Shown: positions 9,735 to 19,709, numbered from the stretch's first letter. The stretch: DNA of 64,000 nucleotides from Chryseotalea sp. WA131a (GCA_025370075.1 CP073016.1:2480001-2544000); one strand, 5' to 3'. Made by a program: numbers and translations. The notes: a model not told the origin generated them from the letters alone.

Positions 9735-11641
9735 CCGTAAATAATAACATATTGAACCTGGTTTACTTTGATTTAATTGCCCTAGTCGCTCTTTTCTTTT
9801 TTTACTTTGTCGGCACTCTATTTTTTAAAGCATTTGGCCATAGTGCATCATTCAATTTTAGGGACGTCTTTTTGAAATTATTGACTGGGCTTACTCTCGT
9901 AGTTGCAACCTTCAGTTGTTATACTACCGGGTTTAAATCCCTTTCAATTGTATTCGTATTGGTTGCGTTGTTTTTTTGGATGGACAGGCCACTGATTTCG
10001 ATGGGTGAGAGCAAAGCCACCTACACAAAAAAAACTATATTATTTTTTCTTTTCTCAATAGTCGTTTTATCGTCCGGTATTATCGCTTATCGAGCTTGGG
10101 GTTCAACTAATTTTGAACTAAAATCAAATATTGGGTATGTAGACCAAGTATTCTATTCTAAGGTTTCCAACTACATGGTGGAGATGGGAGTTGAGACCGC
10201 TTCCTTAGAGTATCTAGAATCCAATGAAAGCCCTTTTCCTTATCATTATTTTGACTTATGGTTAAACTCGTTTTTTATCAAACTCACTGGTTGCAACCCA
10301 GTGAAGCTAATGATTTTATGTACCTATACGGTAGGTATTGTGGTGGTTTGGATTGGTTTATTGGCAATTGCCGAGCGATTTAAAGTTATAACAATTACAA
10401 CTTTACTTCTGACCCTACCAATAATATTCTATGCCAATTTATACCTTCCAATTTATAAGCAAAGTGACTTAATGATTCACTCAATCAATCTATCAAGAAA
10501 TTTGGTAGACCTAACAAAATTATTTCCAATTTATCTATTCTTAATAGCCTCTTATTTACTCTATAAAGAGGATAGATATGAATGGTCTTACAATGTCTTG
10601 CTTACTCTTTGTGTGTTTTTTCTATCATGTGCACCGGGTGTTTTTATTTTTTTAACAACTATCAGCCTGATTGGAATCATGACTAAAAGAATAACCGCTA
10701 GAGTATTTATGTACCGGGTGTGTAAAGTGATTTTTGTTTTCTGTTCTATAGCTGTTTTTTATAAGCTTCTAGGGAAGCCTACCCAAGAAGAGCATGACAT
10801 TTTTTTTGGTTTAATTCATTCGATCGATTCAAATGAAATATTGACTTCAATCAACATAATAGGCGGTACCTCCATTCAGTGTGCGGTGGTTTTTATTCCG
10901 GTAATATCAGTAATGATTATGGTATGGATAAAAAAGAAGACAAGCCTTATCAATAAGGAGGAAGCAATGATGTTTATAATTTTTTCTTTTAGTGGATTGA
11001 TGGGCTGGATTATATATCAAAAAGATATGAATGGTGCTCAGTTATTTACTAATTTATTTATTCCACTTAGCCTAGTATTCACTTTAACTTTCTTTTTCTC
11101 GTTGATTCAATCTGGAGCGCGGTTGGTTTGGATGGTAGTCATAACTCAAAGCATTTTTGTTTTTTATCAAGATATTCAGACACGAAAATCATCAAAAAGC
11201 GCCCTTGCCGCTTCTCCATTAATTCCATATTTTGAAAGCGTTAGGAACCCTACGGGAGCCTGTATTTTGAATCGATTCCCGAACACTTTTTATTGGATTC
11301 CCGAATTTGCCTCATTGGATATTCAATTTCAGGAGTTTGTCAATCGCGATGGCTTTCATACCATTTCATTAGTAGGCAAAGATGTTCCAGTAGATTCCAG
11401 TAGTTTTTATTTCAATAAAGTCGAAGAATCTATTCGTAACTCAACTTTTTTTAGCTATGCAATAGCTCATCCTCAAGGCAACTATGATAGTGTGCGTTTG
11501 AGTTTTATCAATAAATACAAGATTGATTATTTATTGACAAATTCAGACTACCAATTGAGCACTGTTCTTTCCAGCAATTTTGAAAGACCTATCATAGATT
11601 CTTTTAATCAAATCAAACTTTATAAGAGAAAATCCCTTTAA
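9731..11641 (+). CDS. Large polytopic membrane protein, polysaccharide cluster
   Basis: 636 residues with roughly ten to twelve hydrophobic segments spread over the first 490 residues, then a soluble C-terminal part of about 150 residues. I do not recognise a family. The large loop after the third or fourth segment contains SPFPYHYFDLWLNSFFIKL, a layout reminiscent of lipid-linked-sugar glycosyltransferases (GT39/GT83-like or O-antigen ligase-like proteins), but I see no decisive motif. Start by ATGA overlap with the GT-B gene. Last gene of the tightly overlapping block; 81 bases separate it from the epimerase. A periplasmic glycosyl transfer role is inference. Confidence 0.6.
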   Translation: MTVNNNILNLVYFDLIALVALFFFYFVGTLFFKAFGHSASFNFRDVFLKLLTGLTLVVATFSCYTTGFKSLSIVFVLVALFFWMDRPLISMGESKATYTKKTILFFLFSIVVLSSGIIAYRAWGSTNFELKSNIGYVDQVFYSKVSNYMVEMGVETASLEYLESNESPFPYHYFDLWLNSFFIKLTGCNPVKLMILCTYTVGIVVVWIGLLAIAERFKVITITTLLLTLPIIFYANLYLPIYKQSDLMIHSINLSRNLVDLTKLFPIYLFLIASYLLYKEDRYEWSYNVLLTLCVFFLSCAPGVFIFLTTISLIGIMTKRITARVFMYRVCKVIFVFCSIAVFYKLLGKPTQEEHDIFFGLIHSIDSNEILTSINIIGGTSIQCAVVFIPVISVMIMVWIKKKTSLINKEEAMMFIIFSFSGLMGWIIYQKDMNGAQLFTNLFIPLSLVFTLTFFFSLIQSGARLVWMVVITQSIFVFYQDIQTRKSSKSALAASPLIPYFESVRNPTGACILNRFPNTFYWIPEFASLDIQFQEFVNRDGFHTISLVGKDVPVDSSSFYFNKVEESIRNSTFFSYAIAHPQGNYDSVRLSFINKYKIDYLLTNSDYQLSTVLSSNFERPIIDSFNQIKLYKRKSL

Positions 11642-11722
11642 GTAATTTGGTAGAAAATAGGAAAAAAACGGATAAAAATTCTCAAGGTTTTGTACTTTTA
11701 CCTTATTAAAACCTAACTGAAA

Positions 11723-12649
11723 TTGATTAAAATCCTTATTACTGGTGGGGCAGGCTTTATAGGAAGCTCTTTATCCACTAGGCTGCTGCAAAACTCATCA
11801 TATTTCGTGGTATTAGTAGATAATTTACTAACGGGTGAACTCGCCAAAGTGCCGCTTCATGAACGATGTAAGTTTATAAAATGTGATGTGAATAATTATA
11901 ACGACATCTCTACTATCATGACAGCCTATAAGTTTGATTATGTTTTTCATTATGCTGCAGTGGTTGGCGTGAAGCGCACCATAGAAAACCCTATTATGGT
12001 TCTTGAAGATCTACAGGGAATAAAGAATATTTTAAGCCTAAGTAAAAATACTGGTGTTAAGCGCGTTTTCTTCTCCAGTTCATCAGAAGTGTATGGTGAG
12101 CCAGTAGAACTCCCGCAACATGAAGAGACTACTCCGCTTAATTCCAGATTACCCTATGCTGTAGTAAAAAATGTTGGAGAAGCTTTTTGTAGATCTTATG
12201 AAAAGGAGTATGGCTTGCCCTTCACCATTTTCCGCTTCTTCAATACGTATGGACCCAAGCAAAGCACCGATTTCGTTATTTCTAAGTTTGTAAATGCCGC
12301 CCTTAGAAATGAACCTATTACCATTTACGGTGCAGGTAAACAAACCCGGACTTTTTGCCACATTGACGATAACACCAATTGTATACTTTCTATTCTCGAA
12401 AATAACCTATTGATCAATGATGTTATCAATATTGGAAACGAAAAAGATGTTACTATTCTTCAGCTAGCTGAATTAATCATCCGATTAACTAAATCAAAGT
12501 CTAAAATAGAATTTTTACCACCACTCAAGGAAGGTGATATGACTAGAAGACAGCCTGATAATAGTAAAATGAAATCCATTCTTGAACGCGAACTCATACC
12601 ACTTGAGGCGGGCCTTCGTAAAATTCTGGAGCACGGGTACTTATTCTGA
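11723..12649 (+). CDS. NAD-dependent nucleotide-sugar epimerase/dehydratase (extended SDR)
   Basis: 308-residue extended short-chain dehydrogenase. ILITGGAGFIGSSLSTRL binds NAD, SSSSEVYGEP supplies the catalytic Ser/Thr region, PYAVVKNVGEAF is the Y-x3-K active site and FFNTYGPKQ follows. It would make a sugar nucleotide (4-epimerase, 4,6-dehydratase or UDP-glucuronate decarboxylase type) for the cluster. No ATG exists near the fold start: an in-frame stop lies at 11714, leaving TTG at 11723 (or CTG at 11717) as start. TACTTTTA at 11693-11700 resembles a Bacteroidota -7 box (TAnnTTTG) with one mismatch, so a separate promoter is possible. Confidence 0.85.
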   Translation: MIKILITGGAGFIGSSLSTRLLQNSSYFVVLVDNLLTGELAKVPLHERCKFIKCDVNNYNDISTIMTAYKFDYVFHYAAVVGVKRTIENPIMVLEDLQGIKNILSLSKNTGVKRVFFSSSSEVYGEPVELPQHEETTPLNSRLPYAVVKNVGEAFCRSYEKEYGLPFTIFRFFNTYGPKQSTDFVISKFVNAALRNEPITIYGAGKQTRTFCHIDDNTNCILSILENNLLINDVINIGNEKDVTILQLAELIIRLTKSKSKIEFLPPLKEGDMTRRQPDNSKMKSILERELIPLEAGLRKILEHGYLF

Positions 12650-12663
12650 AGTCAGGTTCTCAA

Positions 12664-15600
12664 ATGAAGGTTCGCTTACTTCTATTTTTCCTTTTCATTA
12701 TCGGTGGCCAAATCCATAGTTTTGCTCAATGTGCTGCAATAGATTTTTCAATAAGCCCAGCAGTATGCCTGAATGAACGCACTGTGGTGGAGGATACAGG
12801 CTTGGCTAGCTTGAGAGATTGGGATTTTTGTTCGGGTGATTTCAGTCAGACTCCATCAGCTCAGTTGGACTATACATTATCGGCCGCGTTAGGCAGGCCT
12901 GGAATTGAATTTGCGAAGGATGGTAACCTGTGGTATGCCTTTGTAACCGGAACATGGGCAAGCACACTATACCGCGTCCGATTTGCTAATGGCGTAAACA
13001 GTGCTCCGACTTCGGTGGATAACCTGGGCGATTTAGGCGGAAAGCTTATTGGCCCGGGGCAAGTACGAATAATGAAAGAAGGCAATGAGTGGTTTGGCCT
13101 CATTCATAATGCGGGATCTCCCGGTGGCGAGTTACTTAAACTTTCTTTTGGCGATAAGCTATCAAATTCAATTTCGGTTACTACACTGGCTTCTGGATTG
13201 ACTAACTTAAACTCTGGTTTAGCGGTTGGACGCGATGAAAGTGATGGTTGGGTTTGCATTTTAACCAGTTCCATCAATCAGTTTACAATAGTAAAACTTG
13301 GCTTCAATCTAAGCGCTCCACTACCTACCGATATACTTAATTCAGTAACTGTACCCGACCAGAATAATTTAGGCGATGTTGATCTGATCAAAGTATGTGG
13401 CCAATGGTATGGATTTGCCACAAACTACGGGAATGGTAATCTCTATCGATTGAAATTTGGAACGCAACTTTTCACTGCTCCTACAATTGAGCAACTTTTG
13501 GGTACTGATTTGGTAAATGGAGGCCGACTGCGTATTGTGAAAGAAGGTACCGATTTTTTCCTGCTAAGTACTTCACTCACTGGAGGATTTTACAAAACAA
13601 GCTTTGGTAGTGATCTAAATAACCCAGCTCCTGTTATAATCAATGAGGGAAGTTTTGGTACTACTTTACAGAATTCTTATGGACTTGGTGTGGCAAAGGA
13701 AAATTCAGTTTGGAATATTTCAGTAATTGACCAAGGAACAGGTAAGATTTCTAAAGTCAATTACTCTCCTTTCTGCCCAGTGGTGGTTGATGATCCAGAC
13801 ATTTCGAGGCCGATCATTCATTATTCGTTACCAGGCACTTATGCAGTAACCTTGACAAAATCACTTGCTGACATTTCAGTTTCGAAGTCAAAAAGCATTT
13901 CCGTTTCAAATTCAATCGCTCCAGAAGTAGTTTTTACCACACAAAATATTTGCGCCCAGCGCGATGTTCTATTTAATGCACAAGTCAAAGTTGCTACTAT
14001 TGTGAGTTATGATTGGAGTTTCGGAGACACCAACACCTCTACCCAACCCCACCCTTCTCACATCTACTCTTCTGCGGGAATCTACCCAGTCACGCTGCAA
14101 GTAACGGCTTCAAATGGCTGTAACAACATTGCCAAATCAGATGTGGCCATTTACAACCAACCGGTTGCTGATTTTTCATTCCCTACCGCTAGTCCGCTTT
14201 GTACCAATCAAAATTATGTGTTTACCAACCAATCCGTTTTTGATGCCCCTTCCAGCCCTACGTGGGAGTGGCGGTTGAATGGTACCTTGGTTTCTAGCAC
14301 CCAAGATTTGACACAAGTATTTATATCTACCACCTCTCAGGAGATTCGTTTCAAAGCAAGAATACCCGGTTGTGAAAATGAAGTCATTAAAAATGTTAGT
14401 ACCGTAATCCCTGGCCCCCTTGTAAACTTTACAGCACCAGCCACTGCATGCCAATCCGCACCTGTTTCTTTCACCAATACTACAACAGGGTCGGTCACGG
14501 GTTATCAATGGTCTTTTGGAGATGGCAACACTTCCTCCTCTGCAAATGCAACAAACACGTTTACCAACAGAGGCCAATACAATGTCACCTTGCAAGCCAA
14601 TAACGCTGCGGGCTGCCAAAATACTACAACCAAAAGCATCATCGTTTATACCAAACCCCAACCTGATTTTTCGGTTGGCCTTCCACCGTTTTCATGTGCA
14701 GGCACAGCTTCACAATTTACTGATACAACACCCATACCCACAGACAGCAACATCATAGGTTGGCAATGGGCGTTTGGTGATGCAACCAAGGGAACATCCA
14801 CCTTTCGCAATCCAACTTTTACGTATCCACTAGCTGGAACATACAATGTATCACTTTTAACATCCACTAATTTTGGCTGCACCAACAGCCTAACAAAGTC
14901 GATTACTATTGCGCCTTCACCCATAGCAAATTTCACCAACGCGATTGCCTGTGCCAACCAGCCCACGCAGTTTACCGATGCCTCTACAGGCAGCATCCGG
15001 TCTCGGTTGTGGAACATTCAAAGCAATTCATTTTCGTCACCCAGCGTTCAGTTTTCTTTTGCAAGCGCTGGCTCATTCCCTGTATCACTTACCGTAACAG
15101 AAAACAACAATTGCGTGAGCCAATTTTCAAAAACCATAAATGTTCCAGTTCAACCTTTGCTCGATTTTTCCATTCAAGCACCCTGCTCCACCAACCCAAC
15201 CATATTTACCGAGGTTACTTCTGGTGCGGATGTTGCTGTTTCACAGCTATGGACTTTTGGTGGGCTTGGCAACGGCACGGGTGCCACCGCCCAATTTGTT
15301 TTCAGTACCCCCAATAATTATTCCATTCAGTTGCGTAGCGAGCGGCAATCAGGTTGCACGTACAGCATCACCAAAAATGTTTCCATCACACAAGGACCAG
15401 TAGCAGACTTCATTCCTTCTGCAGACATTGGTGCCCCCCCCTTAGCCGTTTCATTTGCCAATACTTCCACCAATGCAAATTCGTTTTTATGGAAATTTGG
15501 AGATGCGAATAATAGTACCTCAACGCAAACCAATCCAAACTTTACCTTTACTGATTTAGGTATGTATGCAGTTAAGCTTACTGCTTTCAATGAATCCGGT

Positions 15601-16209
15601 TGTTCGTTTATCATTTCTAAACCAATAACTATTTTGGTTCCCTCTGTAAACGTAGTGCTAAGTGATTTAAGCCTTGTGCCAGATCAGCAAACAGGTGCTC
15701 TTCAACCGATGTTAAACATTTTGAACAAAAGCAATGTGCCCATCACCAATCCTGATGTTTTGGTGGATGTAGAATCCAGCAGGTTGATCAAGAAAAAAGT
15801 GATCGGCAAGATTCAACCGAACCAATCGCTTTCTGTACTAGTAGATTTACAAATTGTGCCACACAGTGCTAACTACATTTGTGCCGAAGTTGACATTGCC
15901 AATAACACTGCCGATTTTGACAAGCGAAAGTGCTTGCCACTTTCTTCTACCGAAATTTTATTTTCGCCTTATCCAAATCCCGTTAAGGATAACTTGAATT
16001 TTGATTGGATCAGTAAGGAACCGCTTCCAGTCAATGTGATTATTTTTACTTCATTGGGAAGCATGGTGTTCGAGCAAAAGTTTACCTCCGTTGCCACAGG
16101 CCTTAACCGACTTGAGTTAAATACGTCTACCTTGCCAAACGGATTGTACTACATCAATTATTCAGATAGTAAAACTACTAAGTCATTCAGCTTTACAATT
16201 GCAAAATGA
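12664..16209 (+). CDS. Secreted multi-PKD-domain protein with type IX secretion C-terminal domain
   Basis: 1181 residues. A signal peptide (KVRLLLFFLFIIGGQIHSFA) precedes about 360 residues with five or so degenerate propeller-like repeats of a KEG-x2-W ... SFG-x2-L pattern. Then come seven PKD-like repeats spaced 80-86 residues apart, centred near residues 447, 533, 613, 699, 780, 860 and 941; four keep W-x-FGD (YDWSFGD, YQWSFGD, WQWAFGD, FLWKFGD). The last 80 or so residues (from SPYPNPVKDNLNF) are a type A sorting domain that directs export by the type IX system and often cleavage and anchoring. Begins 14 bases after the epimerase. A run of eight C lies at 15434-15441. Adhesin-like surface role is inferred. 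Confidence 0.9.
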   Translation: MKVRLLLFFLFIIGGQIHSFAQCAAIDFSISPAVCLNERTVVEDTGLASLRDWDFCSGDFSQTPSAQLDYTLSAALGRPGIEFAKDGNLWYAFVTGTWASTLYRVRFANGVNSAPTSVDNLGDLGGKLIGPGQVRIMKEGNEWFGLIHNAGSPGGELLKLSFGDKLSNSISVTTLASGLTNLNSGLAVGRDESDGWVCILTSSINQFTIVKLGFNLSAPLPTDILNSVTVPDQNNLGDVDLIKVCGQWYGFATNYGNGNLYRLKFGTQLFTAPTIEQLLGTDLVNGGRLRIVKEGTDFFLLSTSLTGGFYKTSFGSDLNNPAPVIINEGSFGTTLQNSYGLGVAKENSVWNISVIDQGTGKISKVNYSPFCPVVVDDPDISRPIIHYSLPGTYAVTLTKSLADISVSKSKSISVSNSIAPEVVFTTQNICAQRDVLFNAQVKVATIVSYDWSFGDTNTSTQPHPSHIYSSAGIYPVTLQVTASNGCNNIAKSDVAIYNQPVADFSFPTASPLCTNQNYVFTNQSVFDAPSSPTWEWRLNGTLVSSTQDLTQVFISTTSQEIRFKARIPGCENEVIKNVSTVIPGPLVNFTAPATACQSAPVSFTNTTTGSVTGYQWSFGDGNTSSSANATNTFTNRGQYNVTLQANNAAGCQNTTTKSIIVYTKPQPDFSVGLPPFSCAGTASQFTDTTPIPTDSNIIGWQWAFGDATKGTSTFRNPTFTYPLAGTYNVSLLTSTNFGCTNSLTKSITIAPSPIANFTNAIACANQPTQFTDASTGSIRSRLWNIQSNSFSSPSVQFSFASAGSFPVSLTVTENNNCVSQFSKTINVPVQPLLDFSIQAPCSTNPTIFTEVTSGADVAVSQLWTFGGLGNGTGATAQFVFSTPNNYSIQLRSERQSGCTYSITKNVSITQGPVADFIPSADIGAPPLAVSFANTSTNANSFLWKFGDANNSTSTQTNPNFTFTDLGMYAVKLTAFNESGCSFIISKPITILVPSVNVVLSDLSLVPDQQTGALQPMLNILNKSNVPITNPDVLVDVESSRLIKKKVIGKIQPNQSLSVLVDLQIVPHSANYICAEVDIANNTADFDKRKCLPLSSTEILFSPYPNPVKDNLNFDWISKEPLPVNVIIFTSLGSMVFEQKFTSVATGLNRLELNTSTLPNGLYYINYSDSKTTKSFSFTIAK

Positions 16210-16302
16210 TTGATTTTACCAAATTAACTTTGGTGTATTCTCAATATTTAGCAATTAAATTCTAATATTTGCACTTAGAATCTATTAACATCCAAACCTT
16301 AA

Positions 16303-16770
16303 ATGAAAGTTAAATTAGACCCCACCGACAGAAAAATATTGGAATTGCTCCAAAGCGATTCTAACATCACCAATGCACAATTGGCGCAAGAAATTGGTCT
16401 TTCGCCTGCCCCCACACTAGAGCGTGTAAAAAAAATGGAGACCACAGGTGTAATTAAAAGTTACCATGCCGTGGTTGACATGGCCAAAGTGGGATTGGGC
16501 GTATGCACTCTGGTGACGGTTTCGTTAAAAGGTCATAACAAAGAAAACATCAACGCCTTTATGAAGGCGGTGAATGATGTGCCCGAAGTAGTGGAATGTC
16601 ACCACGTAACTGGGCAAGCTGATTTTATCCTTAAAATTGTTTCTGCCGATATTCCATCGTATCAAAACTTAATGTTAGAGAAATTATCGAACATTGATGT
16701 GGTGGACAATATGCAAACCACCATCATTTTGTCCACGCTAAAAGACAGCAAAGTAGTTCCCTTGCCATGA
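16303..16770 (+). CDS. Lrp/AsnC family transcriptional regulator
   Basis: 155 residues. The N-terminal winged helix-turn-helix reads LDPTDRKILELLQSDSNITN and LAQEIGLSPAPTLERVKKME; the C-terminal RAM/AsnC ligand-binding domain contains VPEVVECHHVTGQADFILKI, with the family-typical G-x-x-D-F/Y. Such proteins form octamers that respond to amino acids or related metabolites. Its stop overlaps the ATG of the phosphoribosyltransferase (ATGA), which suggests a shared transcript, but the regulated genes cannot be told. Confidence 0.92.
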   Translation: MKVKLDPTDRKILELLQSDSNITNAQLAQEIGLSPAPTLERVKKMETTGVIKSYHAVVDMAKVGLGVCTLVTVSLKGHNKENINAFMKAVNDVPEVVECHHVTGQADFILKIVSADIPSYQNLMLEKLSNIDVVDNMQTTIILSTLKDSKVVPLP

Positions 16771-17273
16771 ATGAAGTAGTTGAAAAAACATTGGTATTAA
16801 ATACCGTTCAAATCCAACAAAAGATTAGGCGAATGGCCTTTGAGGTATATGAAAATAATGCAAAAGAAAAACTCTTAATCTTGGCAGGAATAGAGGGGCA
16901 AGGCCATGCGTTTGCTAAAATATTGGCCAAAGAAATTAAAGCAATTGCGGGTATAGAGGTGCACGTAGTAAAGGTATCGGTTGATAAATTGGCCGAAACC
17001 CAATCAGAGGTTGCCATCGATGCTACTTCATCTTTTAAAAAGAAAGTAGTGATTTTGGTAGACGATGTTTTGAACAGTGGACGTACTCTTGCCTATGCTA
17101 TGAAACCATTTTTGGAAACAGGGGTAAAGAAAATGGAGGTAGCGGTACTCGTCAATCGAAGCCATACACTATTCCCCATCACGCCAACGTATACGGGTTA
17201 CGAACTGAGCACCACCCTTACCGACCATGTGGAGGTAAAGCTGGGCAAAGATGCTTCCGTACATTTGTTGTGA
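16767..17273 (+). CDS. Phosphoribosyltransferase family protein (PyrR-like)
   Basis: 168-residue type I phosphoribosyltransferase. The PRPP-binding motif is VVILVDDVLNSGRTLAYA (about residues 93-110) with the two adjacent Asp. The flexible-loop and hood regions resemble PyrR/hypoxanthine-type enzymes. Length and motif fit PyrR, but a pyr attenuator or pyrimidine genes are not nearby, so UPRTase activity, regulation or a salvage role remain open. ATGA-coupled to the Lrp/AsnC regulator. Confidence 0.8.
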   Translation: MNEVVEKTLVLNTVQIQQKIRRMAFEVYENNAKEKLLILAGIEGQGHAFAKILAKEIKAIAGIEVHVVKVSVDKLAETQSEVAIDATSSFKKKVVILVDDVLNSGRTLAYAMKPFLETGVKKMEVAVLVNRSHTLFPITPTYTGYELSTTLTDHVEVKLGKDASVHLL

Positions 17274-17322
17274 TTTGCTTTTCAAATCTTAAATCATACA
17301 TCGTAAATCATCCATCAAGATA

Positions 17323-18144
17323 ATGTCTGTCCACAAAAAAAGCGAGATTAAAAAAATCACCACGCACCAGTTGCAGGAGATGAAAAAGCGAGGTGAAAAA
17401 ATAGCCATGCTTACGGCCTATGATTACAGCATGGCCAAAATCATTGATGGCGCAGGCATTGATGTGATTTTGGTAGGTGATTCGGCCAGTAACGTAATGG
17501 CAGGTAATGAAACAACGTTGCCCATCACGTTAGATCAAATGATATACCATGCTTCATCCGTAGTGAAGGCGGTGAAGCGCGCCTTGGTGGTGGTTGATAT
17601 TCCGTTCGGTTATTACCAAGGAAGTTCGGGCGAAGCACTGCGTTCTTCCATTCGCATCATGAAAGAGTCAGGGGGGCATGCGGTAAAAATTGAAGGGGGC
17701 ATGGAAGTAAAAGATTCGGTGTTGCGCATTCTCAGTGCTGGTGTGCCCGTGATGGGCCATTTGGGTTTAACGCCCCAATCGATTTATAAATTTGGTACTT
17801 ATGGCGTGCGTGCCAAAGAAGAAGCCGAAGCCAATAAATTATTAGACGATGCCGAACTATTGCAAGAGTGCGGCTGCTTTGGGCTGGTCTTAGAAAAAAT
17901 ACCTGCCGAGTTGGCCAAGAAGGTAGCCAGTAGATTGACAATACCTGTGATTGGAATAGGAGCGGGGCCAGAGGTGGATGGCCAAGTGCTGGTAATGCAA
18001 GATATGCTGGGCATTACCCAAGAGTTTAAGCCACGCTTTTTGCGCAGGTATGCCGATTTAAATGCAATAATCACCAATGCCGTTGGCCAATATGTAGATG
18101 ACGTTAAAGCAAAGCAATTCCCGAATCAGGATGAGAAGTATTAA
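17323..18144 (+). CDS. panB: 3-methyl-2-oxobutanoate hydroxymethyltransferase
   Basis: First committed enzyme of pantothenate synthesis: it adds a hydroxymethyl group from methylene-tetrahydrofolate to 2-oxoisovalerate, giving ketopantoate. 273 residues, normal length. Typical blocks are seen: KIAMLTAYDYSMAKIIDGAG, VILVGDSASNVMAGNETTLP (Mg-binding Asp), VKIEGG, MGHLGLTPQSIYKFG and IGIGAGPEVDGQVLVMQDML. The 49-base gap upstream carries a short AT-rich repeat of the atcttaaatcatacatcg kind. The gene converges on the persulfide dioxygenase gene, 38 bases away. Confidence 0.96.
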   Translation: MSVHKKSEIKKITTHQLQEMKKRGEKIAMLTAYDYSMAKIIDGAGIDVILVGDSASNVMAGNETTLPITLDQMIYHASSVVKAVKRALVVVDIPFGYYQGSSGEALRSSIRIMKESGGHAVKIEGGMEVKDSVLRILSAGVPVMGHLGLTPQSIYKFGTYGVRAKEEAEANKLLDDAELLQECGCFGLVLEKIPAELAKKVASRLTIPVIGIGAGPEVDGQVLVMQDMLGITQEFKPRFLRRYADLNAIITNAVGQYVDDVKAKQFPNQDEKY

Positions 18145-18182
18145 GTTAACTAAGTTCCAAAGCCTAACTCCGAAACACCCAA

Positions 18183-19562
18183 CTAAACCTCAACACCTTC
18201 CGTGTCCATTTCTAATCCCGCATTCACCATTGCTGCAAAGCCTCCGTATACATTTGTAAGATTGGTAAAGCCTTCATTCTTCATGATAGAAATAGCGGTC
18301 ATCGAACGATAGCCGCCTCCGCAATGAACGATATACGGTTTATGCCTGTCAAGTTCTTTTAAGTTTTTGGGAAAGCTTGCCAGTGGAACAAATTGTGCGT
18401 CTTTTAAGTGGCTGGTATTCCACTCGCCTTGTTTACGCACATCCAAAATCGTTACATCCTGTTGCTGCATCTCTTTTTGAAGTTCATCTGCGGATATCGA
18501 GTGCACGGTTTCCAATTTTTCATCCCATGCTTCAATTCCATTCTTTAAATACCCCACTACGTTTTCAAATCCGATACGCGCCAATCGCAAAACGGATTCA
18601 TGCTCAGTACCTTCTTGCGCTACCAGCACGATTGGTTGGTGAATATTGATCAAGGTGCCGACCCAAACGGCATACTGCCCGTTCAGCCCTATGTTAACAG
18701 AGCCTTTGATAAATCCTTTTTCAAAATCATCTGCCTTGCGTGTATCCAATAGCAATGCGCCTCCTTTCACAGCCGTTTTAAATTCCCGCACCGAAAGTGG
18801 TTGGTTACTTTTTTTCAGCACATGATCTACTGAACTGTAGCCTTGCTTGTTGATACGCGCGTCTTCAAAGAAATATTTCGGGGGAGGCGAAATGCCATCC
18901 GTTACTTGAGCAATAAAATCTTCGCGTGATTGATCTTTTAAGGCGTAGTTAAATTTTTTCTGTTCGCCAATGGTGGAGAATGTTTCTTTACCAATGTTTT
19001 TACCACAAGCAGAGCCGGGGCCATGGGCCGGATACACAATGGTTGCATCGGGTAAAGTTTTTATTTTGGTATTGAGCGAGTCGTACAACATGCTCGCCAT
19101 CTCCTGGCTGGTCATGATTCCATCCAACAAATCAGGGCGACCAACATCTCCAACAAACAAAGTGTCTCCGGTAAAAACTGCATGCGGTCGTTTAGCTTCA
19201 TCGAAAAGCAAAAAGCAAGTGGACTCTGGGGTGTGTCCCGGAGTGTGCAACACCTTCAATGAAATTTTGCCCAACGTAAACTCTTCGCCATCTACCGCCC
19301 GATGTACCTCGTAATCCGGATTTGCTTTTGGCCCATAAATGATAGGCGCATTTACTTTTTTCGCCAAGTCAATATGACCTGATACAAAATCGGCATGAAA
19401 GTGAGTTTCAAAAATATATTTGATGGATGCATTTCGCTTTTTGGCTAACGCAATGTACGGCTCCGTTTCGCGGATAGGGTCAATAATGGCAGCCTCTCCT
19501 TCCGATTCAATGTAGTAAGCTGCTTCTGCCAAACAGTTGGTGTATAATTGCTCAATGTACAT
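18183..19562 (-). CDS. Persulfide dioxygenase-rhodanese fusion (CstB-like)
   Basis: 459 residues from the ATG at 19562 (MYIEQLYTNCLAEAAYYI); a longer frame to 19622 has a non-homologous-looking 20-residue lead. Domains: metallo-beta-lactamase fold with T-H54-F-H56-A-D58, HTPGHTPES and FTGDTLFVGDVGRPDL, as in ETHE1-type persulfide dioxygenases; a rhodanese fold with no Cys in the active loop (VAQEGTEHES); and a C-terminal rhodanese with active C414 in HCGGGYRS. This three-part order matches Staphylococcus CstB, which oxidises persulfides to thiosulfate. Role: cytoplasmic sulfide detoxification. No sulfide regulator or quinone reductase is seen next to it. Name by similarity of architecture, not search. 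Confidence 0.85.
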   Translation of the reverse strand: MYIEQLYTNCLAEAAYYIESEGEAAIIDPIRETEPYIALAKKRNASIKYIFETHFHADFVSGHIDLAKKVNAPIIYGPKANPDYEVHRAVDGEEFTLGKISLKVLHTPGHTPESTCFLLFDEAKRPHAVFTGDTLFVGDVGRPDLLDGIMTSQEMASMLYDSLNTKIKTLPDATIVYPAHGPGSACGKNIGKETFSTIGEQKKFNYALKDQSREDFIAQVTDGISPPPKYFFEDARINKQGYSSVDHVLKKSNQPLSVREFKTAVKGGALLLDTRKADDFEKGFIKGSVNIGLNGQYAVWVGTLINIHQPIVLVAQEGTEHESVLRLARIGFENVVGYLKNGIEAWDEKLETVHSISADELQKEMQQQDVTILDVRKQGEWNTSHLKDAQFVPLASFPKNLKELDRHKPYIVHCGGGYRSMTAISIMKNEGFTNLTNVYGGFAAMVNAGLEMDTEGVEV

Positions 19563-19709
19563 GGTCAATATTTTTATACCTCTTGATCGTCTCTTTCCGA
19601 AGAAAAACAAACAACCACACAAAGGTCAAAAAAATTCCCGTATAAATTAACTCTACTTTGTCAAATATCGGATTTTAGATAATGCGGTTTTGTTTTTGGT
19701 TTGGATTTG

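Noticed and set aside
14176..15017. Long minus-strand frames within the PKD gene
   Set aside because: Antisense shadows of a strongly supported gene; no domain signs.
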